Origin: Piper betle
Lineage: Eukaryota; Streptophyta; Magnoliopsida; Piperales; Piperaceae
DNA: 64,000 nt
Direction of reading: 5' to 3'
Assembly (NCBI GenBank): GCA_033002965.1
Contig: JAURVB010006261.1
Span: forward strand, 1 to 64,000
Within the stretch, counting starts at the first letter, position 1. The number at the start of each line of letters is the position of its first letter. Below the pieces are notes generated by a model. The model was not told where the DNA came from, ran no database searches, and saw only the letters and a program-made list of their open reading frames with translations. Positions 49,830-64,000 of this stretch are shown here, piece after piece. The translations under genes and the position numbers were made by a program.

Positions 49830-51140
49830 ATCAGGACATGGTCAGGAGCACAATCACATGCAAAGGCTCTTTCCGCCGACGAAGATATACAGCGACAGCA
49901 TGACGAACAGTCACGTCCAAGGAAGGCTTCAAACGACGTAGCTACCCAGCAATCCCTCACAGCAAATAGCATGTTTCCAAAGTGGTGGATGGCGGCAGCA
50001 ACAACGCCCCTCTCCTCCTTGATCTCTCGCAGGTCTCCTCCCTATGAATCTCTTGGTGAAGCACTGCTCTGGTGGGTAACAAGGATGCAATAAATAGCCC
50101 TTCACGACGACAGGACGATCGGCAATCAAAGCAAGACTTCATCCTCTCCTCCGCAAGCTGTTGGAAGGTGATACAGAAACAGCGATTCCGAGCTCGTCCG
50201 CGGTAAGGCAGCAGGACAACGGGCAGCGCAACGAGGTGATGAAGGTGGTGCTCCTTTCTTGCTGCTCCTCTTCCTCGACACCGGTAGCACAAAAATTTCT
50301 TCTGGCAGTGGCGACGACTTCGAGCAATTGAAGGCTCTCGACTCCGGCGACTCTAAATAGCCAGTAGACGCAAACTTTGGTCAGGGATGGCAAGGGTAGC
50401 GAACTTCCTCCTAGACTTCGACAGGGCAGCAACTCTTGATGAATCTCTATCCGGTGGCTAGGCGGCCAGAGCTCCAAACAGTAGCGGCAACATCATGTTC
50501 CGGCAAGAGGGTGAGGCGACGGAACTCCAGGAAGGCAAGCAGAGGTTCTCCAATCTCCAAGGCCGCATGTCCTGGCGACTTTGTAAAAATTACCCCCGGG
50601 GAACACTTAAAAGGCTTGGGTATTTATAAAAGCTTGGAAAGGCCGGATGGGTTTTAAGTTATAATTTTTTCCGTGAGTGGGGAGATGTACTATAGAAGTT
50701 TTAACGACGGGAGATTCCACGGATATAACAAAACATTTCCCTTTTAATGTGAAAATTTTTTAAGGAATTTTCACATTGGCGAAAGGAGAGATTGATAGGG
50801 TTGTATCCCTTTTTCATGTTAAGGATACTGAAACTAATCTTAGTGTATTCCGTATAATTCAGAAAAGGAAAAATTATTAATAGCCAGATATGCAATTACA
50901 TAATGAATGTGGCCAACCACGTGGAGGTTGAGTATATTTTTAATTAAAATATTTTTTAATTAAAGTGTATTCCAATTAGAAGTGAGTATTCTTAATTGAA
51001 TGTGTACCGTAATTAGAGTAAATTAATATATTAATTTTGCCCAAAGTGTATATATTTGATTATAATGAACGGTTTTGTGATTTCAAGGTTCGACGTTAAA
51101 GAAAAAAAAATAAAGAGGGGAGACGTTTCTGCCCATTTAT
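49830..51140. other. Intergenic, no gene recognised
   Basis: The first 800 bases have mixed composition and many short frames on both strands, none recognisable. A TATA-like TATTTATAAAA lies at about 50620. From 50640 on it is AT-rich. Confidence 0.4.
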
Positions 51141-51643
51141 TATATTTAACCAGTTGCAGCAGCTTGGGTCATGGCCATGCCTGCACAACCTCCTGCTGCT
51201 GCTGCCGCTAAAGGAGCTAGAGCTGGGAATCCCCCAAAGCTGCACATAACGAGGCTCACCGGACGGATCAGAACTCCACCAGGCGTGGAGGTACGTTTCG
51301 ATTTGAAAACAAAAACACAGCTGAGGGTATTAAAATGGTGGTTGCATAGAGTAGGAGTTAAACAGAACGTATATAAAAACACAGCCCAGATGTTTTTACC
51401 AGCAAAAAAGTTCATGCGATAGTCTATGAACAAGAAGAGACCAACAAAATCATGTGCTAGGACTGCCCAAACAGATCCTAGATTATAGAATAAATTTTGA
51501 TAAAACTAAAATTAACCAGGTTTTTCTTCCTCCCATGTCTTCATTTACTGTCGCTAAGTACACTCGTAGATCCTCTTCTGTGTAACAAAACTTAGAGGAA
51601 ACTACACGTTTCTGAATTAATCATTTCTTGCCAACAGAGATGC

Positions 51644-55229
<3,586 letters not shown>

Positions 55230-55344
55230 AACGAGATCCAACCCCTCCCCCTCCCTCTCTAGACTCCTCCCTTTTGTTCTCTCGCTCTCTCTCCACGCAA
55301 ATAGCTGATGCAACGTGTCCGGCGAGTTGCCGTCGGCGAGGAGG

Positions 55345-55351
55345 ATTTATA
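55345..55351 (-). promoter_or_regulatory. TATA box of BiP
   Basis: On the minus strand the sequence reads CTATAAATCC, 116-122 bases before the BiP start codon. That leaves a leader of about 90 bases. Confidence 0.7.
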
Positions 55352-55391
55352 GACGATGGACGAGAAGGAGCACGTAGAACATGTCACGGTT

Positions 55392-55407
55392 GGTGACGTG
55401 GACCAAT
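55392..55407 (-). promoter_or_regulatory. ER-stress element (P-UPRE/ERSE-II type) of BiP
   Basis: The minus strand reads ATTGGTCCACGTCACC, one base from the plant unfolded-protein-response element ATTGGTCCACGTCATC. It combines the ERSE-II form (ATTGG-N-CCACG, bound by NF-Y with bZIP28/bZIP60) with an overlapping CACGTC bZIP core. It lies 41 bases upstream of the TATA box, a position typical of BiP promoters. This explains expected induction by ER stress. Confidence 0.85.
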
Positions 55408-55427
55408 GGGATTCGAAGGGTTCGATC

Positions 55428-55445
55428 GTTTGGCCAATGGGACGC
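55428..55445 (-). promoter_or_regulatory. Second CCAAT box of BiP promoter
   Basis: A second CCAAT (ATTGG on the minus strand, in CCCATTGGCC) lies about 30 bases further upstream, near GCGTC. It may be a weaker NF-Y site. Confidence 0.4.
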
Positions 55446-55591
55446 GAGATGTCGTTGGGGAGATCGGATCCGTTCGATTGGGGGCTTTGGTGTGATCTTT
55501 ACCGTTAGATGCGTGGGAAGAGACGTGAATGGGCTCGTAGTTGTCGGACAGTTCTGGAATTTTCGGATCGTGCGGTGTGGATGGAAGGGGA

Positions 55592-55597
55592 CACGTG
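55592..55597. promoter_or_regulatory. G-box CACGTG upstream of BiP
   Basis: A palindromic CACGTG in context GGACACGTGTAGG, about 360 bases before the BiP start. It is a general bZIP/bHLH site, so its role here is only inferred. Confidence 0.45.
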
Positions 55598-55649
55598 TAG
55601 GAAAATGGACCCTTCGATCGAAAAATGATCGGCGGGAGAAGGTTGTGTA

Positions 55650-58360
55650 GGGGTACGTTTAAAAAAAAAAAAGCTGTTGTTGGGGGTGTTAGTGGATAGC
55701 CGAGTTTTTTATAAAAATTTTTTTTATAAAAATTAATTTTTAGTTAAATATTGAAAAGTTTGGACATTATTAATTTCTATTTTATTTTTTTATAATTTTA
55801 TGTAAAATTAATTATAAAAATTTAAATAGTCCAATTTCAATTTGATTATAAATCAAATAATTTATTTGAAAACCAACCCTGGGTAATGGAATTTTATATA
55901 TTATTTTTACATGATTTTTAGGGTTTAATTCGAAACAGTGGTGGTGAGATTGATATTTACAATTCACTATTTCATCTTCGATTTTACAAATATCGAATTC
56001 TACTATTTTTTTATTTAATTCGTCTTTGATGGTTTTAACTTTAAGGCTTTAGTTTGTCCTTTTCTACTATTCAAATCTTCAAAATAACCTTATTACCGCA
56101 TCCAAAGCACCCAAAAATAATAGAAAAGCAATTTTCACTTCAATCCAAGGCCTGCAAATTATTTTCTAAAGTGATAATGACCATATCGCAGAACAAATAA
56201 ATATTGGACCAAGCTAGGTGGCACACACATCGTTGCTTTTCTATCTGCATACACTAGTCTGTGGGTGGTGCACAGTACACCAATTCCAATATGGGTTGCA
56301 GACAAGTCGCCGATGCAATCTGGCTTTGCGGTCGCAGACATGAATATGAATCTAGCAATCAAGTCACAATCACAATTAATGGATGACAAAAAGTGGTCAT
56401 AGGTTCGGGCAGAGTAAGTGGACTCGGTCCACTAAACAAGCCTGACAAACCACTTGGGCTATTGGTGCAACGATGGCTTTGGTGGCTCCGAAAACGGCTT
56501 TTCTAGCAGTTGAGGTTGGCGAAGATCGCCCATAACGGTAGATCTCCGACTGGTGAAAGGATTGGCTATGGTCCTGCAATTGGTGTCGGCACTGGCGAGT
56601 GGTTGTGGAGTGGGAAAGCTCCAGCAGAACTACTTTTTAGCCTCTATCGCCGTTTTTCAACGGCGATGACAACTCAATGCAGTGATACTTGACTTGGTTT
56701 TGTATCCAGCAACAAGGGAGATCTATTAGAGGGGTTTGTCCTCTGGTAGCTCTGGTCAATCGAATGGAGGCGGGGAAGATGACCGCATGCTGCGATTGTA
56801 CTTTTTCGGTGAGAGCTTTTGAGCTATTTTCTGGGGAGGGAGAGCTTCTCTGGTGGTGGCTCTCAACTTGAATTTGTTGGCAGTGTTGAGGGGAGTCTCG
56901 TGGAAGTGTTAGTTTGTCTAACAGCTGTGTGAGCTGGCCATATAGAGGCCCAAAGTTAACTGCATGTTGTTGTTTTCTACTGCCACGCTGCTTCGCTGCT
57001 TCGGTGAGCCGCTTCTCGAAAGTTTTCTGGCAACGAAGGTCTTCTCTGGTGGTGGATTTCGAATGGGTTTGTTCCCGGCTGTGAATGAAACTCAGTGGAG
57101 GTTATGGTGTGGCCAGTGATGGCTTAGATCGACCGAACGGAGGCTTTAAAGAGGGTTACTTGATGGCACTTCACAACTCTGACCAACAACTTTTCTAAGC
57201 TTTTTCGGTGATAGAGGTCTTCTTCGGTGGGCTTCTCTGACTAGGTTGTGTCGAGGGCACTCCAAACTCTGATCTGGTGGGTTTGGAGGTCGCCAGAGAT
57301 AAATCTCTAGTGAAGGGCTCCTCCCCTTCCTTCGTCCTTTCCTGCTAATTTCTCCTGCTCTTCTTCTCTCCACTTTTTTAAAAAAATTACAAGCCCCCTC
57401 TCTTTTCTCAACTCCTCAGTATTTATAAAACTTCAAGCTTCCAATTAGTTTCATGATTTATAGCATGAATCCTCACTTGCCCGACCTATCCTCCCCCTTA
57501 TTCTCATTTTCTCCTTATTTCGTTCCCTTCTTGTGGAGCTATTAAGGATCAAGTCACCGACGATAGAAGTTAGTGGGTATAAGTTATCAGACTCGAATAC
57601 AGGCAAACATGCTCATGTTTATTCTCAGTCATCTTTCTTAAATAAAAGTAAGAAATTTGACAATAAAAATATTTTAAAAATAAAAGAAAATTAATTAAAT
57701 TATTATAGTCTATCTTCTCATTTAATTAGTCTACCCTATTATTCCATTATGATTTATTTATAAAATTAATATTTATCTTAGCAATAAGCTGAACATGGAA
57801 TGGCATGCATCTTGCTAGTATGCAATATAGAATATAATAAATCATAAAAATTCTTATTTGAGCATGAATGTAGCAATCCTGAATGTATTGATTTTCCTTT
57901 ATTCTTTAGAAAAATTCACCATAACTTGTCATATTTATAAATACCATGATAGCTAGTTACCTGTATTTGATTAATTTAGATACGAGTTATTAAATTTTAA
58001 TAGAAAATTAAATATTATTAATACTTCAAGTAAAAGAGTGTTCCCATAATAATATCCATAAATCAAATTTATTTTTTCAAAGTGAATAATAATGGGAATA
58101 TAAATACACAAAAAGTCTAATTTAATTAGTGATTAATTAATATAATAAAAAAACTTTTAATCAGAGTTGAGCATTAGAGAGATTAAATTAAACATCTTCG
58201 TATTACTACTGAGGCCGGTGGCAAGGAGCAGCCGGATCGACACGGTCCAGTTTTCGCTAAACAAATTACAAAAACACGTTAGAAACAACTTGGGATGTAA
58301 AAATCAAGAGATGAGATGAACAGATTTGGCACATGATGCAAGTTTTTCAGCGAACTTGTC
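55650..58360. other. Intergenic, no gene recognised
   Basis: AT-rich to 56150, then a 1.2-kb stretch of mixed composition (56200-57400) with loosely repeated phrases such as GAAGGTCTTCTCTGGTGG and GAGGTCTTCTTCGGTGGG. It ends with a TATA-like TATTTATAAAA at about 57420, the same motif seen at about 50620. This may be an LTR of another family. After 57560 it is AT-rich again. Confidence 0.4.
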
Positions 58361-58996
58361 TCCCCAGTGCTTAATATCCCATCACCTTACGACCTTTTCT
58401 CTTCTCCCCTCCATCTTCCCCAAAAACTACTTAAAATCAAAGCCAAACAGTTGTTGATGCCATTACTCTCTGTTCAATTCATCTTGGAGAAAACCCACGT
58501 TAAAACCTCAATATCTGTTATTATGTGCATGTATTCGTATAATATTGATAGCTATATTGATCCTTTCATGCACTATATATACAATTCTCAGTACTTAGTT
58601 TCATACACTTGGCTTATAATTTATTTGCGCCATTGAATTGTTACTCGTTTATCAGACCTTTTTCATGCTTGTTCAGTTTTAGAGGTTCCTATATAGCTGT
58701 CTTCTGTTTTTAGACTATACATACATCCATAAACCTCCCAATATCTCTTCCTCTCCCTCTGAATTCTATCTCCTCCCATTTCTTCTTCTTCTTCCCATCT
58801 TGAATCCATGATCATGGTTTCTTTACAACCACTAGCAGGCGGTGTCTTTGTTCTTTCATTTTTTTTATTGGTACATGGTAGGTCACTCGCACAAACCTTG
58901 TGTTATACATATTCTTTTGCTTTATCATATGAATCCTAACATTTATTCTCGTACTCCATTCAAGGGAGACCCATCTTGACAACAAGGTGACCAACA

Positions 58997-59669
58997 ATGG
59001 CGTTGGATCAACATCCCAAGAAAACGCCGGCTGGTTGTGACTCTGGAGGTGGCTGCTTCGACTGCAACATCTGCTTGGATTTCTGAAAGGACCCCGTTGT
59101 CACCCTCTGTGGCCATCTTTACTGCTGGCCATGCATCTACAAGTGGCTCGCCAGCCAACAGTCCTGCCCTGTTTGCAAGTCTTTCCTCTCCCAGGCCGCC
59201 CTCTTCCCCCTACGGCCGCGGTGCAGCCTCGAAGCCGCCGAAGAATATCCCCCACCGGCCCCCTGACACTCTAGCGTCACCAATAATGCAGCAAACTTGG
59301 CCAATGATGGATCACCAACAACATAGAAGTAGTAGCACTAGCAATGTTGGCAATGCTGCCAATCCACAGCAGTATTACCAATACCATCATCACGATCACT
59401 ATCCTATTTACAACCAGTTTTTGTCGCCGAAATTTGCATCTAGCCGTGCTGTGCATGGGAGGATGGTGTGTGCTCTGTTGCCATGGGTGGTCGGGTTGGT
59501 CTTTGGTCGTTCCCAGTCGGTTGCCTACCATTCAAATCCAGATTACTTGAGTAGGAATGATGATGTGAACGATGGGAGATGGCAGCGGCAGAGACAGGCA
59601 GAGATTTCACTCAGCCGGGTATCCATCTTCTTGTTGTGTTGCTTGGTGTTGTGCTTGTTTTTGTTTTGA
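58997..59669 (+). pseudogene. RMA-type RING E3 ligase, frame-broken
   Basis: The gene matches plant RMA proteins, small ER-membrane E3 ubiquitin ligases of ER-associated degradation. It has a C3HC4 RING: CFDCNICLDF, stop, [20 protein letters not shown], then [19 protein letters not shown]. The C-terminus ends in LSRVSIFLLCCLVLCLFLF, the hydrophobic anchor of the family. Two lesions separate these parts: an in-frame TGA at 59084-59086 within the RING, and a two-base shortage after a C5 run at about 59210, where (Y)GRG should follow FPL. The last 210 codons are open in the second frame. The gene is single-exon as usual. The nonsense codon is not a homopolymer change, so I lean to pseudogene, but the gene is otherwise well kept. 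Confidence 0.75.
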
Positions 59670-60529
59670 AGATGGGTGTGCAAAACGTTGAGAGCTTGGA
59701 TCACTGGGAAGGATTGATTGCTAGCATGTATTATATTGTTGTAAATATAGGCAATATTATGGAAGTGATTGAGCAGTGTTAAAATGACAGATCAATATGA
59801 CCAGGAAACAATGCAAGAGTTTACCTTTTGATTGTGTAATGGAACCTAAAGAACCGGTTGCTTTGATCAGATCAAAAAACTCAAATGCTAGAAAGAAAAA
59901 TGCGCACTGAATTCCTTAGAAAAATTGTGTTTCACGTGTTTGCAAGTAGTCTGCACGGGTTTCTTCTTCCTTTTTTTCTTTTTGTTAGTCACAGATTTTC
60001 TTCTTCATTGCCTTCTGAGAAAGCAATCTTTGGTGCAGTTGTGAGTTTGTCATGTTTTGCCTACTTTAGAATCTTCACAAGACTTAGATATGGAGACAGA
60101 TTAAAAATCAGCAATCACGGTTATTGACATGCTATGATTTGGGGAAGACTATCTTGATGAAGACAACAATTATTAACAAGAGCAATTCTGCATGGTGGAG
60201 AAAATTTAAGAAATTTTAGATGTTGACGTGCTTGTTTATGACCTACATTACTCAGAAATTGATTTTGTTCATTTGTACAAAGAGATAGGATTGACCTGCA
60301 AAGATGTATGGCAGGGACGGTTTATGACCGCAGAAATGATTTCATTAATTCTTTATAGCTTCAATTAGCAGCAAGCAAGCTTCTTAGCTCTCATCTCGTT
60401 AAACAAACTGTTGTTGATCTTCCCACAAAGATAAGCGTTTGCACTAAAGTAATTACACATAATGATGATACACATTCCTCAACCAATTTACAGCTCGCAA
60501 CGAATTTAGATCTACATGAAGGATGAATA

Positions 60530-60850
60530 ATTCTTGTGACATGCTATCTTTCCCCTCTCCATTCCAAAGTCAAGGGTGAGTCCCATGCGTTTGTGGATCG
60601 CGGTCTCACGCACTAATCCCTACAGGTGCCCGTAGTCAGTAGGCCGGCCGCCCTACCTAAACCAATCATCATCTCGGTCCCTAAGCCCCATTGCAGGAAA
60701 GGCTCGGCTTCAAAACCGTACGTGGAGCTTCCGCCTCATACGGCTCCTCTAGGGATGGAGGTAGGCCCAGGCTTGTGCGGTTAAGGTTGTTGTACACGAC
60801 CTCATAAGAGAGTCTTCCGTTTTCGTTTTTCTAGAATGCGGTTCTTACAA
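60530..60850 (-). other. Organellar group II intron fragment (probable NUMT)
   Basis: On the minus strand 60746-60712 reads GAGCCGTATGAGGCGGAAGC then TCCACGTACGGTTTT. This is a group II intron domain V: the GAGCCGTATG and CACGTACGG strands pair, with a GGAA (GNRA) loop and the conserved bulge. A domain-VI-like stem GAAGCCGAGCC...GGGGCTT follows. Such introns sit in plant mitochondrial genes (and plastid ones), so this is organelle DNA moved to the nucleus. Which intron, and where the insert ends, I cannot tell. Confidence 0.7.
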
Positions 60851-61190
60851 AAGAAAAAAGGTGTTAAGCATACCAACCCTCGTTGAAATCAAGATAAATA
60901 GAATATCGAATCTGCCAAAAGAGATTTCAGCCACAAGAGAACTTCTTTGGATTTGGGTGAACTCCAATAAGTACGTAAGGAACCATCAGAAAGATGACCC
61001 TCCCCAGTTATCCAATTTCTTGGCATCCTTGGCTTAAAGGAAACATGAGTCTGAATCCTTTGATGTATGGAGATACATCCAAAGAAACAATATCCCCACG
61101 ATGAACCTCACAAACATCAAAACAAGAGTTTGTGATATAATCTATTTGCATCTTCTAAAAAGGGAGAAAAAAATCAACTAGAGAATATAT
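60851..61190. other. Intergenic between NUMT and GRXS17
   Basis: The minus strand has short protein-like stretches (HRGDIVSLDVSPYIKGF) broken by stops. They may be a decayed transposon or organelle-derived ORF, but I do not recognise them. Confidence 0.3.
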
Positions 61191-61277
61191 CAGTTGTTAC
61201 GTTGGAGCTTTGAACTTGGAAGGACCTCGTCGATTGCTAACGAGACCACTAACACAGCTGTCTCAAATAAACCATGC

Positions 61278-63579
61278 CTACTGGAGAACGGATTTAAGAT
61301 CCCCACTCTTGTGCATGTCCAAGATAATATCACAACCTCCAATAAGCTCCCCATCGTGGTAGAGCTGTGGATAAGTTGGCCAGTTAGAATAAGTTTTCAA
61401 GCCCTGCCTCACCTCATCATCAATCAGTATATCGAACGATTCAAAAGCTACACCAGCTTCTCTAAGAGCATTGACAACTTTTGAGCTGAACCCACATCTA
61501 GGAGCATCAGGAGTACCCTTCATAAAAAGTATATTTGGTGAAGAGGAAATCAGTTTCTTCAGTCTGCCATCGAGTTTTTCTTTTATGATTATGCCTTTCT
61601 CCTTCAGAACACTTCCAAGCTCCCCGCTCTTCTGCATCTCTAACACAATGTCAGAGCCACAAATCAATCCACCCTTTATATACAACTGCTGGTAGCTTGA
61701 CCAGTTAATACTATTAGACCTTGTCTCACTTCATCATCTGTAAGGATGTCAAAGCTCTTAAACTCAACCCTCTCCAGTTGAAGAATTTCAACCACTTTCT
61801 GACTAAATCCACACCTCGGTTCTTCGGGTTTGCCCTTCATAAGTAACATAACAGGGCTTGAATTTAAGAGTTCTTTAAGCCGAGAAGACAATGCTGTGCT
61901 TAATCCAGTGGATTCAGTGAACCCAGCTTTCCCTGCATCAGAGTCCATACACCCTACACCTTTTGATCCACTTGACACGGGTAAAATACCATGGACTCGG
62001 AAATTTTCCTTCAGCTCGCCACTCTCGTGCATGGCAATTGCAATATCACAACCGCCAAGAAGCTCCCCCTTACAAAAGAGTAGGGGAAATGTTGCCAATC
62101 GGAGTATCTCTTCATACCTTCACGAACCTCATTGTCAGTCAATATATCAAAACTCCCAAATTCAATTCCTTCTTTTTTCAGAATGACAACCTTCTGACTG
62201 AATCCACATTTAGGTTTTTCAGGACTTCCTTTCATAAAAAGGAATACAGGGTGTGAATTAACCAATTCTTGCAGACGTTTTTTGAGGCTTTCACTGAGAT
62301 CAGCTGATGCATTTTCTCTACTTTTGAAAGAACCATTATTTGAGCTTGTGCAATACCAAGGCTTGCAGGAACATGAGATCCACTAGGATCAACAGGACCC
62401 ACAAGTTTTGCAACTTTGTTTGCTAAGCTGTCTGGATTTGCACCTTCCAAAGAACCAACAGTCTTACCATCCTGAAAAACAAGACAGGCATTCATCAGAG
62501 TAACAATCAAAAGAGTCCACATCCTACAGGGACTTGGATGCAAATAAGGCCACCAAAGATGCACACGCTAACCTTGCAGAAGACAAAATACGGTACAGCA
62601 GATACGGCATATGCCTCTGAAATCTCTGTTTGTTCTTCAGCTTCCACCTGTAGAAGGTTGTATATGATGCATTCTATGATTAGTTGGCTACAAAAATACA
62701 CTCACAGATGGATCATTCAAAATTTTACAGTTTTTATGCAACTGAAAACTGAGAAAAACACATGTTGAGACACGGGCTTCATATGTCAATGAAACAAAAG
62801 GGAAGAAAAAAGGCCAAGTTGTGAAGCAAAAGTTACCGACAGATGGAACATGCTAATACGTTTATGATCAAATTGGTTGTTTAATCATGTCTAACAAGAA
62901 GTACATATAAGCAACTGTATCCTACCCCGCTGCCAACCCTAGCTAGCAAGGAGAAGGCACAGATGAAAGAAGATGAGCAGGTTAGATAGTCTACAGTATA
63001 ATATCATATACTTAATTTTGTTAGAGATCAAGAGCTACCCCCGACAGAATATATAAAAAAACCCCCACCACATAGAGATATGCAGAAGCCAATGAACAGA
63101 ATCGGATCATAAGATAATGAAAAAGCAATTATTTTCGCACAGAAACATGCCCAAAACTTACATAAAAGCCAATCCAAGAACAATTTATACGCAAAATTCC
63201 TACTTTAAACAAAAAAAAAGGATTTTCGAATGCCACTAAAGTAGCAAATACAACTCCAAGCATCAAAAAACAAACGTCCATAACTCCTAAACACCGTAAC
63301 AAAATAACAGCTTTCATATATATCTACACAAACAACCAAAAATCAAAAAAAAAACGCACAAATGATCATCAAAACCAAATATCAAATAGAAGATCACAGA
63401 CCCGGAGGAAGGAGGCGTGGGGGTAATCGGTGGCGAGGTGGGCGAAGACCTGATCCATCTGCTTGGAGGCGTCGCACCACGGCTCCCAAAAGTGGAGCAC
63501 GAACGGCTTCCCATCTCGGAGGGCGGCGTCGATCACCGCCTTGATCGGACGTCGGCAACCGCCCCTTCCCGCCGGCCAT
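61278..63579 (-). CDS. GRXS17: Monothiol glutaredoxin GRXS17, multi-frame-broken
   Basis: GRXS17 is a cytosolic/nuclear iron-sulfur-binding glutaredoxin with one thioredoxin-like domain and three glutaredoxin domains. Exons on the minus strand are 63579-63402, 62647-62573 and 62471-61278. The N-terminal domain has [19 protein letters not shown]. Each Grx domain has its CGFS site (KCGFSQK, RCGFSQK, RCGFSSK) followed by SFDIL.D(N/D)EVR.G and ELIGG/ELLGG glutathione-binding loops. Splice sites are intact. The reading frame is broken at five places: near 63562 (one G short in a G-run after MAGGKG), near 63544 (one base short at VRSKAVID), near 62340 (one A short at AQ(N)NGSF), near 62094 (one C short at DW(P)TFP) and near 61714. 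Most are one-base losses, several in homopolymers, in otherwise well-conserved protein. Either a young pseudogene or a sequence with uncorrected deletions. Confidence 0.88.
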
Positions 63580-63724
63580 TTTCGCCGCCGGCGACGAAGC
63601 TTATCTTGTGGTCGTCTCGTGTGTGCGGGTGGTGGTGGGATGGAGACGATGGGGATTTGCATTAGCCCTTCGTTCGATGTCAGCCGTTGGATGTTTGGAA
63701 TGAGATGATCTTGGCCGTTGAAAA

Positions 63725-64000
63725 GCTCGGTTGGGCATGTGGGTTGATTAATAAATATTTATGATAATTAGATACTAATAATTGATATTTCAAAAAAAAA
63801 ATTTAAAATCACTAAAATTAATAAAAAGAAATAAAGAAAAAAATAAACTTGGTTGGAGTTCGAATAGGGTTTATATTATGATGTGATATTATAAGACAGA
63901 ATTATTATGGCTTAAACCGAAAGGAATAAATCAAACTCTATCACAAATTAAATAATAATACATTCAACTTAATTAAAAGACTGTGTGAGGAAAATTAAGC
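63725..64000. other. AT-rich upstream of GRXS17, no gene seen
   Basis: Very AT-rich sequence at the window edge with no supported frame. The bases between 63580 and 63725 are probably the GRXS17 leader and core promoter. Confidence 0.45.

Noticed and set aside
51146..51433. 95-codon minus frame ending in an Ala/Gly-rich tail
   Set aside because: No recognisable family, no splice context and a plausible opposite-strand frame. Evidence is too thin.
59037..59669. 210-codon frame as a separate gene
   Set aside because: Its first 170 bases are the RMA RING region read out of frame. Only the part after about 59210 is the real RMA frame.

Overview
The window is nuclear DNA of a flowering plant. 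The evidence is many multi-exon genes with GT-AG introns, plant-only families (EGY2, CLE, GRXS17, a non-RD LRR receptor kinase, an RMA-type E3 ligase, a two-MBD protein), AT-rich intergenic DNA and old transposon remains. I cannot fix the lineage from sequence alone.

Layout. Bases 1-16100 are transposon-dominated: LTR-type repeat blocks, a recurring GAGTCAA/GC-rich cassette, a 300-base palindrome, an element with hairpin ends bordered by (TA)n tracts, and a complete-ended hAT element with an 8-bp target duplication. One dead plastid pyrophosphatase copy (7606-8775) lies inside. From 16580 to 23743 there is a dead short-chain dehydrogenase, an intact CLE signalling peptide gene and a dead ARL2/TITAN5 copy. 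From 24059 to 37084 is the main gene block: EGY2 (-), an MBD13-like gene (+), a dead proteasome alpha-1 copy (-) and a full LRR receptor kinase (-). A broken tandem paralogue of that kinase follows at 39612-42170. Bases 42900-51100 are again repeat-rich with one small conserved protein gene. A BiP/HSP70 gene with a recognisable unfolded-protein-response promoter lies at 51644-55229. A damaged RMA-type RING gene, an organellar group II intron fragment and GRXS17 close the window.

How the genes relate. These are independent genes with no operon logic. Two deal with ER protein quality control: BiP (folding) and the RMA-type membrane E3 (ERAD). EGY2 acts in the chloroplast, GRXS17 in cytosol/nucleus. 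Two classes of damage must be kept apart. The SDR, ARL2, PPA, PAF1 and second-kinase copies carry several independent lesions and are true pseudogenes. BiP, the first LRR kinase, EGY2, MBD13-like and GRXS17 are otherwise well conserved but each has one or more small reading-frame breaks, several in homopolymers. That pattern could be uncorrected sequencing error rather than biology.

No new defence, metabolic or regulatory system is evident. The most unusual material is mobile: the hairpin-ended (TA)n element, the cassette that recurs inside unrelated elements, and LTR copies carrying unrelated minisatellites at the same position.
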